From positions 1-64,000 of the forward strand of contig NZ_FOMJ01000003.1 of NCBI RefSeq assembly GCF_900112605.1: 64,000 bases of DNA. Reading direction: 5' to 3'. This DNA is from Thiohalospira halophila DSM 15071 (GTDB taxonomy: Bacteria > Pseudomonadota > Gammaproteobacteria > Thiohalospirales > Thiohalospiraceae). Made by a program: the position numbers and the translations under genes. The notes under the pieces were generated by a model that did no database searches, had not been told where the DNA came from, and was given only the letters and a program-made list of their open reading frames with translations. Below, piece after piece: positions 20,378 to 27,687 of the stretch (position 1 is its first letter; every line of letters starts with the position of its first letter).

Positions 20378-20701
20378 ATGACCTACGTCGTCACCGAAAA
20401 CTGCATCGCCTGCAAGTACACCGACTGCGTCGACGTCTGCCCGGTGGACTGCTTCCACGAGGGACCCAACTTCCTCGCCATCGACCCCGACGAGTGCATC
20501 GACTGCACCCTGTGCGAGCCCGAGTGCCCCGCGGAGGCCATCTTCGCCGAGGACGAGATCCCCGATGGCCAGGAGGACTTCCTGGAGCTCAACGCCGAGC
20601 TCGCGGCAAACTGGCCGGTCATCAACGAGAAGAAGGATCCCCTCCCGGAGGCGGAGGAGTACGACGGCAAGGAAGGCAAGCGCGAGCTCCTCAAGCGCTG
20701 A
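20378..20701 (+). CDS. fdxA: 7Fe ferredoxin FdxA
   Basis: 107 aa cytoplasmic electron carrier with one [3Fe-4S] and one [4Fe-4S] cluster. It starts [20 protein letters not shown], with the first cluster ligands C-x7-C-x3-CP, and has the second motif [12 protein letters not shown] (C-x2-C-x2-C-x3-CP). The C-terminal extension ([20 protein letters not shown]) is typical of the FdxA/FdI type, and the mutS–fdxA linkage is conserved in gammaproteobacteria. A strong AAGGAG site lies before the ATG. Very acidic, consistent with a halophile. Confidence 0.95.
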   Translation: MTYVVTENCIACKYTDCVDVCPVDCFHEGPNFLAIDPDECIDCTLCEPECPAEAIFAEDEIPDGQEDFLELNAELAANWPVINEKKDPLPEAEEYDGKEGKRELLKR

Positions 20702-20808
20702 TCCCCTCCCGGGCGGCGGTCCGCGCCGCCGCCATCGACTTCCCGCATCCGGCCGGGAGTGCCAATATACCCCCTTCGATATCCGGCGATCCGACGCAGG
20801 GGGGAGTC

Positions 20809-21924
20809 ATGGGTAATTTCCGGGAGACAGCCAGGCGATTTCTGCAGGAGGTCGCCTGGGACTGCCTGAGCGCCCGGCACCACAGCCGCACCTTCGACTA
20901 CTACCGGGCCGACCGGCTCATCCTCCGTTCTCGCTTCTTCGCCCTGCTCCTCGGGGTCGCCACGCCGCTGTGGCTGTTTGCCGATATCTGGCTGCTCCCC
21001 GCCGGCTATCTGGAACCCATGGTCATCCTGCGGCTGATGGCGGGTGCCCTGTTGCTGGCCCTGGTCTGGGTCGTGCCCAAGCCGAACCTGTTCGGCGCCC
21101 GTGCCCATATCCTGATGCTGGTGGGGATCCCACTGCTATTCCACGTGGCCTCCCAGGGGCTGCTCGGGCCGACCTACTCCAACCCGGCCCTCATCGGCTA
21201 CACCACCCTGCCGCTCTTCCTGGTGGTGATGCTGGCGCTCTTTCCCCTGACCCTCATGGAGGGGCTGGGGATCACGGCCCTGCTGGTGGGCGCCGTGGTC
21301 GTCCAGCACGCGGCCCAGGGCGTCATCGGCGAACTGGGGGTGCTCGGCCTCTTCTGGGACCTAGCGCTGCTCACCGGCTTCTCCCTGCTGGCCCAGGGCA
21401 TCCACCTGCACATGCTCATGCTGGTCCACCGCCAGGCCACCCACGACCCCCTCACCGGCCTGCTCAACCGTGGCGGCCTCTTCCGCCGCCTGGAGCAGGG
21501 GGTTACCCAGGAGGAGTGGCCGGATACCGCGACGGTCCTCATCATCGATCTGGACCGCTTCAAGACCATTAATGACCGCCATGGCCATCCGGTGGGAGAC
21601 GAGGTCCTGCGCCACCTCAGCACCATCCTGGAAGAACATCTGGGCCCGCAGGACCTGGCCGGACGCATCGGCGGCGAGGAGTTCGTCATCGTCGGCCATC
21701 CCGATGCAGGGGGCACTGTTCGGGAACGGGCGGATATCCTGCGCCAGGCCATCGCCGACCACCCGGCTCCTACCAGTGCCGGCCCCCTCACCATCACGGC
21801 CAGCATCGGCGTTGCCCGGTGGGAGTCCGGCCGGCGCGTCGAGGAGGTCATCGCCGAGGCCGACGAGGCGCTCTACGCCGCCAAGGAAGGTGGTCGCGAC
21901 CTGGTTGTCGAGCCTGCCTCCTGA
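20809..21924 (+). CDS. membrane diguanylate cyclase (GGDEF)
   Basis: 371 aa. N-terminal part has about six hydrophobic helices (residues 38–205), then a GGDEF domain starting DPLTGLLNRGGLF (about residue 210) with the active site RIGGEEF and the metal-binding DLDRFKTINDRHGHPVGD. It should make c-di-GMP from two GTP. The product-inhibition site (R-x-x-D five residues before GGEEF) is not present: the segment reads LGPQDLAGRIGGEEF, so feedback inhibition is probably lost. ATG chosen because GGGGGAGT precedes it and the first helix starts soon after. Faces the CsrB-like RNA gene tail to tail. Confidence 0.9.
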   Translation: MGNFRETARRFLQEVAWDCLSARHHSRTFDYYRADRLILRSRFFALLLGVATPLWLFADIWLLPAGYLEPMVILRLMAGALLLALVWVVPKPNLFGARAHILMLVGIPLLFHVASQGLLGPTYSNPALIGYTTLPLFLVVMLALFPLTLMEGLGITALLVGAVVVQHAAQGVIGELGVLGLFWDLALLTGFSLLAQGIHLHMLMLVHRQATHDPLTGLLNRGGLFRRLEQGVTQEEWPDTATVLIIDLDRFKTINDRHGHPVGDEVLRHLSTILEEHLGPQDLAGRIGGEEFVIVGHPDAGGTVRERADILRQAIADHPAPTSAGPLTITASIGVARWESGRRVEEVIAEADEALYAAKEGGRDLVVEPAS

Positions 21925-21949
21925 GCCGCTCCCGGGGTGGAGCGATCAT

Positions 21950-21974
21950 AAAAAGGCCCGCTCGAAGCGGGCCC
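21950..21974 (-). terminator. Rho-independent terminator of the CsrB-like RNA
   Basis: The minus strand reads GGCCCGCT-TCG-AGCGGGCC (21973–21955) followed by TTTTTA (21954–21949). The perfect 8-bp GC-rich stem and T run make this a textbook intrinsic terminator, pointing away from the RNA and toward the GGDEF gene's 3' end. Confidence 0.92.
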
Positions 21975-22262
21975 AAGTATTCCAAACCGGAACGAAGGGA
22001 AACGAAAGAGCGGGTTGTCGGTCGGCCTCCTGCCCACCGGGGCTTCATGCCCGAACCCGCGACTGCCTCCTGCAGACTGTTCAATCGGGCGAAGATCCCT
22101 GGCTCCCCGTACGAGCCTTCCGCCCTGCAATAACCAACCTCCCTGTTGCCTTCCCTGATTTCGGCCACTTCCTGTGGCCGCGCCTTCCTGGCGAATCGTC
22201 CCTGAGCTTGCCTTCCCTGGCGGGGCCCTTCCTGGGCCACCGCATCCTCCCTGGCGGATTTC
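21950..22262 (-). ncRNA. CsrB/RsmZ-type CsrA-sequestering small RNA
   Basis: The minus strand encodes roughly 310 nt with at least 12 GGA motifs, most in hairpin loops: GCCAGGGAGGATGCGG, GGCCCAGGAAGGGCC, GCCAGGGAAGGC, CTCAGGGACGA, GCCAGGAAGGC, GGCCACAGGAAGTGGCC, TCAGGGAAGG, AACAGGGAGGTT, GCAGGGCGGAAGG, GCCAGGGATC, GCAGGAGGC, GGGCAGGAGGCC. It ends in a Rho-independent terminator with a T run. This density of (C)AGGA/AGGGA loops is the hallmark of CsrB-family RNAs, which titrate CsrA. No protein-coding frame explains the region. The 5' end is estimated from the first GGA hairpin. csrA itself is at 6453–6650. Confidence 0.85.
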
Positions 22263-22291
22263 TTGCCGGCCCCGAGCCCGGGGCCGCGTTT

Positions 22292-22311
22292 TGTTTAGTC
22301 AGAGCCTAACA
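22292..22311 (-). promoter_or_regulatory. imperfect palindrome upstream of CsrB-like RNA (GacA/UvrY-like site)
   Basis: TGTTAG-GCTCTGA-CTAAACA on the minus strand is an imperfect palindrome some 30–50 bases before the estimated 5' end of the RNA. It recalls the TGTAAG-N6-CTTACA upstream activating sequence through which GacA/UvrY drives csrB and rsmY genes. The right half has an extra base, so the match is partial. On the opposite strand a GGCCCC/GGGGCC hairpin followed by GCGTTTTGTTT (22268–22297) could instead act as a plus-strand terminator. Confidence 0.35.
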
Positions 22312-22440
22312 AAGCGGCCGGCTGTCTCAAGGCCACCCCCTCGCCGGCCCCTGGTAGCCCCGGCATCCCCACCAGTGGTTAAACAACCTACAACTCAATG
22401 ACTTGAAGCTCATTAATCCACCGGAGAGACAGAGACTGTC

Positions 22441-22608
22441 ATGAGACCAACCAGTAGCCCTACAGTGATTTCAGTCGATCCCTACAGATGTGAACGCATT
22501 CCATTGCCGAAACGCCTTGAAGCCGGCTTCCGGGGCCCCCAATTGAGGCCTTTGATGCCCGGCCCTGGCGGGTCGGACAAGCGGCATTACCAGGAGAGGA
22601 AAAGATGA
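22441..22608 (+). CDS. possible 55-aa small ORF coupled to cnoX
   Basis: ATG-initiated frame of 55 codons, preceded by GGAGAGA about 12 bases upstream, whose TGA overlaps the cnoX ATG (ATGA). The peptide begins MRPTSSPTVISVDPYRCERI and is basic and proline-rich. No family recognised. The coupling overlap is suggestive, but the composition is ordinary and the ribosome-binding spacing is long, so it may be a chance frame in the cnoX leader. Confidence 0.25.
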   Translation: MRPTSSPTVISVDPYRCERIPLPKRLEAGFRGPQLRPLMPGPGGSDKRHYQERKR

Positions 22609-23468
22609 GCGAGACTGACAGCATCGTCGATGTCACCGCCGAGGATTTCGAACAGGAGGTTGTCGAGGCCTCCCGGCAGCGGCCCGTGCTGGTCGATTTC
22701 TGGGCCTCCTGGTGCGGCCCCTGCCAGAGCCTGATGCCGGTCCTGGAACGGCTGGCAGAGGAGTACACCGGCGCCTTCCGGCTGGCGCGGGTCAATACCG
22801 ATGAACAGCAGCAGCTCGCCGCCGACTGGGGGGTCCGCGGGCTGCCCACGGTGAAGGTCTTCCGTCACGGGGAGGTGGTGGAGGAATTCACCGGCGCCCA
22901 GCCGGAATCCGCCATCCGGCCGCTTATCGACAACCACCTGCCGCGGGAGTCGGATGCCGCGGTGGAGAAGGCGGAGGCGGAACGCGAGGCCGGCCGCCCG
23001 GAGGAGGCACTGGCCCTGCTACGGCCGGCAGCCGAGGCGGAGCCGGAGAATGCCCGGCTGCAACTGCTCCTGGCGGAGCTACTGACGGATACCGGGCACG
23101 CCGACGAGGCCGAGACGCGCCTGGACGGACTGCCGGTGAACCTCGCCTCCGATCCCCGCGTGGAGTCCCTGCGGGCCCGCGTGACCCTGGCCCGGATCGC
23201 GGCAGAGGGGCCGTCGGATGAGGAACTCGACCGCCGCCTGGAGGCCGATGGCGACGACCTGGAGGCGCGCTACCACCGGGCCGCTCGCCATGCCCTGAAG
23301 GGGGATCACGAGACGGCGCTGGCTGATTTCCTCCATATCCTGCAGCGCGACCGCGGCTTCGCCGAGGATGGCGGCCGCCGCGGTCTGCTGGCGGTCTTCG
23401 AACTACTGGGCAACTCGGGCGATCTGGTCAATCGCTACCGCGGCCGGATGTTCGCCGCCCTCCACTGA
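22605..23468 (+). CDS. cnoX: thioredoxin–TPR co-chaperone CnoX (YbbN)
   Basis: 287 aa. N-terminal thioredoxin domain with the active site WASWCGPCQSL (about residues 33–43) and the cis-proline RGLPTVKVF, then a C-terminal tetratricopeptide region (about residues 120–285) as in YbbN/CnoX. These proteins hold unfolding clients during oxidative stress and pass them to GroEL or DnaK. The CGPC motif is fully redox-competent, unlike E. coli CnoX (SxxC), so it may also act as a reductase. AGGAGAGG ribosome-binding site. Convergent with dsbC. Confidence 0.9.
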   Translation: MSETDSIVDVTAEDFEQEVVEASRQRPVLVDFWASWCGPCQSLMPVLERLAEEYTGAFRLARVNTDEQQQLAADWGVRGLPTVKVFRHGEVVEEFTGAQPESAIRPLIDNHLPRESDAAVEKAEAEREAGRPEEALALLRPAAEAEPENARLQLLLAELLTDTGHADEAETRLDGLPVNLASDPRVESLRARVTLARIAAEGPSDEELDRRLEADGDDLEARYHRAARHALKGDHETALADFLHILQRDRGFAEDGGRRGLLAVFELLGNSGDLVNRYRGRMFAALH

Positions 23469-23472
23469 CGCC

Positions 23473-24231
23473 CTACTGCTCCAGCGCCTCCACCAGCTTC
23501 TCCGGCGGCGCAAAGCCGGGGATCATGCGGCCGCTCTCGGCAACAATGGTGGGCGTCCCGCGGATCCCCAGTTCACCGGCGAGATCGAACTGCCCGCCCA
23601 CGGGGTGGTCGTCGCAGGCCTCACCACCGCCATCGCTGCTGTTCTTCATCGCCCGGTCCATGGCGGCCTGGCGGTCGTCGGCACACCAGACGGCCACGGC
23701 CTTGTCCCAGGAGCCGGAGCCCCGGCCGGCGCGGGGGAAGGCGGCGTACTGGACCGTGATACCGCGCTCGTTGTAGGCCTCGATCTGCTCGTGGAGGCGC
23801 TGGCAGTAGGGGCAGTCGATATCGGTGAAGACGGTGACCCGATGGCGCTCGTCCTCGGCCGGATAGGTGATAAGCCCCTCGTCATCCAGCCGGGCCACCT
23901 GCTCGGCGCGGCCGCGCCCGCGGGCGGCCTCGCTGAGGTTGCGCCGCTCCTCCACGTCCAGCAGGTCGCCGGCGAAGATGTAGCGCCCGCCCTCGGTGAT
24001 GTAGAGGACCTCCTCGTCCACGACCACCTCGAGGATCCCCTCCACCGGGGTGGAGCGGATCACCGGATCCTCCGCCTCGGGGATGAGCTTGCGCACCTGC
24101 TCGGTGAGCCGGGCATCGCGCTCGGCGCTGCCATCGGCCGGCGCGGCGCCGGTATAGAAGGTAAGGACCAGGGCAAGGCCCAGGCCGACGACGGCCAGAA
24201 GGCCGCCCATTCGCTTGGATGCTGCGGTCAC
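23473..24231 (-). CDS. dsbC: thiol:disulfide interchange protein DsbC
   Basis: 252 aa periplasmic disulfide isomerase. Signal sequence (MGGLLAVVGLGLALVLTFYT), N-terminal dimerisation domain (IPEAEDPVIRSTPVEGILEVV), hinge helix, and thioredoxin domain with FTDIDCPYCQRLHEQI (active-site CPYC) and the cis-Pro RGTPTIV. A second Cys pair (VWCADD...GEACDDH) corresponds to the structural disulfide. GTG at 24231 is used here; an in-frame ATG at 24210 would remove seven residues before the signal peptide and is equally possible. Tail-to-tail with cnoX, only four bases apart. Confidence 0.93.
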   Translation of the reverse strand: MTAASKRMGGLLAVVGLGLALVLTFYTGAAPADGSAERDARLTEQVRKLIPEAEDPVIRSTPVEGILEVVVDEEVLYITEGGRYIFAGDLLDVEERRNLSEAARGRGRAEQVARLDDEGLITYPAEDERHRVTVFTDIDCPYCQRLHEQIEAYNERGITVQYAAFPRAGRGSGSWDKAVAVWCADDRQAAMDRAMKNSSDGGGEACDDHPVGGQFDLAGELGIRGTPTIVAESGRMIPGFAPPEKLVEALEQ

Positions 24232-24299
24232 GTCGATTCCTCGCTGCTATCGGTGGGCATACAGTTTCATTGGTCACCGCCAGGGCGGACAGGTTCCCC

Positions 24300-25307
24300 T
24301 CATCCGGCCGCCCGGGCCGGTACCACGGCCGCCAGCGCCTCGCGGATGAGGCCCGGCCCGGAGCCGGCGCGGGGCGCACCCTCGGAGAGGATCCGGCGCC
24401 AGCGGCGCGCGCCCGGGCGGCCGCTGAAAAGGCCCAGCAGGGGCCGGGTCAGCGCGGTCATGGGGGCGCCGTCGGCGTGGCGCTCCTGCGCGTAGGGGAG
24501 CCAGGCGGCCACCGCCTCCTCCGGCGTCGCCACCGGGGCCGGTTCGCCGAAGAAGGTGGGGTCCACCGCCTGCAAGAGCCAGGGGTCCTGGTAGGCCGCC
24601 CGGCCCACCATCACCCCGTCCAGGGCCGGCCCGGTGGCGGGGTGGAGCTGCGCCCGGGCGGTCTCCCAGTCGCGGATCCCGCCATTGATCTGGATGGCAA
24701 GCCCCGGATGCTCCGCCTTGAGGTGCTGGACCCGCTCCGGGCGCAGGGGCGGGATGTCGCGATTGGCCTTGGGCGAGAGCCCCTGCAGCCACGCCTTGCG
24801 GGCGTGGACGATGAAGGTCTCCACCCCCGAGCCCGCCACCGTGGTCACGAAACGCTCCAGGTCCGCGTACTCGTCCTGGTCATCGATGCCGATGCGGCAC
24901 TTCACCGTCACCGGGATATTCACCGCCTCGACCATGGCACCGGTGACTTCGGCCACGTGCTCGGGCTCCGCCATCAGCGCGGCGCCGAAACGGCCGGACT
25001 GGACCCGGTCGCTGGGGCAGCCGACATTAAGGTTGATGGCGCTGTAGCCCCACGCCTCGCCGATCCGGGCCGCCTCGGCCAGGTCGCCGGCATCGGCGCC
25101 CCCCAGCTGCAGCACCAGCGGCGACTCCGCCGGGTCGTGGCCCAGCAGCCGCTCCCGATCCCCGTGGATGGCCGCCTGGGCGTGGACCATCTCGGTATAG
25201 AGGACCACCCGCCGGGAAAGGAGCCGGGCGAGATAGCGGTAGTGGCGGTCGGTCCAGTCCATCATGGGCGCGACCGACACCTCGGGGGCAGTACGGGGTT
25301 CTGTCAT
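24300..25307 (-). CDS. dusA: tRNA-dihydrouridine synthase A
   Basis: 335 aa FMN-dependent enzyme reducing U20/U20a in tRNA D-loops. Motifs: SVAPMMDWTDRHYRY, the active-site stretch INLNVGCPSDRV with catalytic Cys, KCRIGIDDQDEY, FIVHARKAWLQGLSPKANR (DusA-type), and INGGIRDW. DusA length and the HARKAW-x-GLSP-x-NR motif separate it from DusB and DusC. TAGAAT (25319–25314) lies 6 bases before the ATG with no ribosome-binding site, suggesting a leaderless message. Element copy 3 is upstream. Confidence 0.96.
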   Translation of the reverse strand: MTEPRTAPEVSVAPMMDWTDRHYRYLARLLSRRVVLYTEMVHAQAAIHGDRERLLGHDPAESPLVLQLGGADAGDLAEAARIGEAWGYSAINLNVGCPSDRVQSGRFGAALMAEPEHVAEVTGAMVEAVNIPVTVKCRIGIDDQDEYADLERFVTTVAGSGVETFIVHARKAWLQGLSPKANRDIPPLRPERVQHLKAEHPGLAIQINGGIRDWETARAQLHPATGPALDGVMVGRAAYQDPWLLQAVDPTFFGEPAPVATPEEAVAAWLPYAQERHADGAPMTALTRPLLGLFSGRPGARRWRRILSEGAPRAGSGPGLIREALAAVVPARAAG

Positions 25308-25313
25308 GGGGCC

Positions 25314-25319
25314 ATTCTA
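25314..25319 (-). promoter_or_regulatory. -10 hexamer of a possibly leaderless dusA transcript
   Basis: TAGAAT on the minus strand, then GGCCCC, then the dusA ATG. No Shine–Dalgarno sequence fits between hexamer and start. Confidence 0.5.
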
Positions 25320-25361
25320 GCGGGCCACCGGTCGTTCCGGGTAGCCGGGGCTCCGGTCAGG

Positions 25362-25486
25362 GGCGGTTGGAGGTTGGAGGTAGGCGGTGGGGGTCACGGG
25401 TCCTCGACGGCAGGGATGCCGTCGTGGAGCCTACATGGACGTATGTACGGCGTACCCGTGACCCCCACCGCCTACCTCCAACCGCC
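25362..25486 (+). repeat. constant-core/variable-arm element copy 3
   Basis: Core 25401–25454 (54 nt). The right arm 25455–25486 is the exact inverse of the left arm 25362–25400 for its first 28 bp; the left arm then has a 7-bp tandem duplication (GGTTGGA twice), after which pairing resumes for 4 bp. Core hairpin CGACGGCA-GGGA-TGCCGTCG; outer pair is GCC/GGC, swapped relative to copy 2. Located between the 3' end of the AI-2E gene and the start of dusA. Confidence 0.9.
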
Positions 25487-25505
25487 TCGCTTTCCGGCAC
25501 TCCCC

Positions 25506-26585
25506 TCAATCGGTTTTGGCGATCTCACCGGTCTCAGCCGGCCCGGTCTCCGGCCAGGCGCGCAGGATGGCGTTGACCAGGGTCGCCAGGGGGATGGCGA
25601 AGAAGATCCCCCAGAAGCCCCAGAGGCCGCCGAAGACGAGCACGGCCACGATGATGGCCACGGGGTGGAGGTCCACCACCTCGGAGAAGAGCCACGGCAC
25701 CAGGACGTTGCCGTCCAGCGCCTGGATGACGAGATAGATGATGACCAGCCAGGCCAGGTCCGCCCCCCAGCCCCACTGGATGTAGCCGGCCACCGCCACG
25801 GGGATGGTGACCACCGCCGCGCCGATGTAGGGGATGAGCACCGAGACGCCCACCAGGACCCCCATGAGCAGGGCGTACTCCAGCCCCAGCAGGCTGAAGA
25901 CCGCCCAGGAGACCACGGCCACGATGAGGATCTCCCAGAACTTGCCGCGGATGTAGTTCCCGATCTGCTGGTCCATCTCCCCCCAGATCCGGGCCAGGAG
26001 GCCGTGGTCCTCCGGCAGCAGGCCGACGAACCAGTCCACTAGGGTGCGCTTGTCCTTGAGGAAGAAGAAGATGAGGACCGGCACCAGGACCAGGTAGACC
26101 ACCAGGGTAATAATCCCCAGCACCGAGGAGAGCGACAGCGACAGGACCCGCTGACCCAGGCCGGTGATCTCCGTCCGGGCGGCGTCGATGAGCTCCCGGA
26201 TCTGGCTCTCGGAGAGGAAGGCATACTGCGCCGGAAGTTCCAGCAGGGCCTTCTGCCCCTCGGCGATATAGGTTGGGAGCTGGCGCAACAGGTCGGTGAT
26301 CTGGACCCAGACCAGCGGCACCAGCCCCAGCAGCAGGAAGGCGAGGAAGGCGGTAAAGGCCGCCAGGACCAGCAGGATGACCAGCAGCCGCGGGGCCCCC
26401 CGGCGCTGGAACCAGCCCACCACCCCCTCCAGGAGATAGGCCAGCACCACGCTGGCGATGACCGGCGCCAGCATGCCGCCGAAGAGGAAGACGATGCCGA
26501 AGCCCACCAGCAGGGCCACGGCCAGGGTCACCGTCTGCGGCTCGGAGAAGCGCCGCCGGAACCAGGCGGTGACCAGGTTGCTCAT
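25506..26585 (-). CDS. AI-2E family transporter (PerM-like)
   Basis: 359 aa integral membrane protein of the AI-2E/PerM family, whose members export or exchange small molecules or ions; halophile homologues act as Na+/H+ antiporters. About eight hydrophobic helices: two near the N-terminus (VALLVGFGIVFLFGGMLAPV), a soluble loop (residues about 130–190) and a C-terminal helical bundle with the family motif LLMGVLVGVSVLIPYIGAAV and GLWGFWGIFFAIPLATLV. The ATG overlaps the stop of the upstream 123-aa gene. Substrate cannot be told from sequence. Confidence 0.9.
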   Translation of the reverse strand: MSNLVTAWFRRRFSEPQTVTLAVALLVGFGIVFLFGGMLAPVIASVVLAYLLEGVVGWFQRRGAPRLLVILLVLAAFTAFLAFLLLGLVPLVWVQITDLLRQLPTYIAEGQKALLELPAQYAFLSESQIRELIDAARTEITGLGQRVLSLSLSSVLGIITLVVYLVLVPVLIFFFLKDKRTLVDWFVGLLPEDHGLLARIWGEMDQQIGNYIRGKFWEILIVAVVSWAVFSLLGLEYALLMGVLVGVSVLIPYIGAAVVTIPVAVAGYIQWGWGADLAWLVIIYLVIQALDGNVLVPWLFSEVVDLHPVAIIVAVLVFGGLWGFWGIFFAIPLATLVNAILRAWPETGPAETGEIAKTD

Positions 26586-26953
26586 TCGCCGTCCTCGCCC
26601 GCGGTCCCGAAGTTCCGCTCATAGTGGCGATAGAAGACGGTCTCCAGCTCGTCGATGACCGAATCGGCCTCGCGGCCCTGGAGGGTGTGCTCGGCCATGA
26701 GCTGGGAGGTCTCGTCCAGCATCTTCGCCTTGTCCAGCATGGGGTAGGTGGCGGAGAGGCGGCGGATGGCCTTGACCACGCTCTCCTTCTCCGGCCGGGG
26801 GATGTCCACCGGCTCCGGCGTCGGGCGCTCCTCCTTCTCGCCGCGCTGACCCAGATACTCGGCGAAGCCGATGACGGTCTCCCGCTCGCCCTCTTCCAGA
26901 TCACGGGCGGCGGCGAGCATTCGCTTCTCCCAGTCCTTCATCCGTTCCGTCAC
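26582..26953 (-). CDS. hypothetical 123-aa protein in LysR–AI-2E operon
   Basis: 123 aa, soluble, charged, mostly helical, no signal or membrane segment. It begins MTERMKDWEKRMLAAARDLE and has a central proline-rich linker (EERPTPEPVDIPRPEKE). No family recognised beyond its operon position. It overlaps both neighbours by four bases (ATGA), so it is translated with the amidotransferase-like protein and the AI-2E transporter and probably works with one of them. Confidence 0.8.
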   Translation of the reverse strand: MTERMKDWEKRMLAAARDLEEGERETVIGFAEYLGQRGEKEERPTPEPVDIPRPEKESVVKAIRRLSATYPMLDKAKMLDETSQLMAEHTLQGREADSVIDELETVFYRHYERNFGTAGEDGE

Positions 26954-27687
26954 TCCACCTTCAACGAAAAGACCGGCGTCTTGTGGCGCTCCTGCATGAG
27001 CTGCAGCTCGCTCACCAGCGCCACCGCGACGCGGTCGGTAACATCCTGCATGTCCGGCCAGCGATTGCGCGCCTCGCTCATGAGTTCACCCAGGTTCTCC
27101 GGCGTCTCCCGGTCGTCCTCCATGACCAGGTCCTCCAGCATGCCGGGCTTCATCTCCGGGCGGAAGAGCAGGCCGTAGGTGGTCTCCGTGGGCCGGATGG
27201 CCAGCCACTTGCCCTCGTCGTCCACCACGATGGGGTCGAGCCCCTCGGGCAGGGTCGCCGAGCCGTTGTAGAGGACCAGCACCTGCCGGCCGTCCACCGC
27301 CTGGGCGAGCTGGTCCTCGGCACCGGCCTCGGTGGCGTGGGCGGTGGTCCAGTAGGCGTTGTGGAAGGGCTCCGTGGAGAGCTCGGCCCCATGGACGGCG
27401 GCCACCGACAGGCCGCCGAAGCCGATGCCCACCGCCGGTCGCTTGGCCTTCTCGTAGACACCGATGAGACGCATCTCGTCGTCCAGCCAGGGGCAGGCCT
27501 CGCGATCGGCGTTGGGGTGGCTGCCACCGAGGACGAAGAGGCCGTCGAAGTGCATGGCGCTGGAGGGCATGGCATCGCCCACCGCCATGCGGTAGTAGGA
27601 GAAGCCGATCTCGCGCTTCTCCAGCTGCGCCTCGAGCTGACCCAGGAATTCGGTGTAGGTGTGCTGGATGACGGCCATCTGTTTCAT
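26950..27687 (-). CDS. class I glutamine amidotransferase-like protein lacking the catalytic Cys
   Basis: 245 aa with a GATase-1 fold pattern: N-terminal FDGLFVLGGSHPNADRE matches the usual substrate strand (GVILSGGP...), and the nucleophile elbow position reads PAVGIGFGGLSVAAVHGAEL where active enzymes have G-I-C-F/L-G-x-Q. Residue 89 is Gly instead of Cys, so hydrolysis of glutamine is not expected. A later TTYGLLFRPEM resembles the region with the catalytic His (FHPE), here Arg instead of His. It is probably a binding or regulatory protein. Coupled to the LysR gene upstream and the 123-aa gene downstream. Confidence 0.75.
   Translation of the reverse strand: MKQMAVIQHTYTEFLGQLEAQLEKREIGFSYYRMAVGDAMPSSAMHFDGLFVLGGSHPNADREACPWLDDEMRLIGVYEKAKRPAVGIGFGGLSVAAVHGAELSTEPFHNAYWTTAHATEAGAEDQLAQAVDGRQVLVLYNGSATLPEGLDPIVVDDEGKWLAIRPTETTYGLLFRPEMKPGMLEDLVMEDDRETPENLGELMSEARNRWPDMQDVTDRVAVALVSELQLMQERHKTPVFSLKVE

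Noticed and set aside
22268-22297. GGCCCC/GGGGCC hairpin followed by TTTTGTTT as terminator of the GGDEF gene
   Set aside because: It lies about 340 bases past the gene and inside the CsrB-like promoter region. It is possible, but not supported enough for its own feature.
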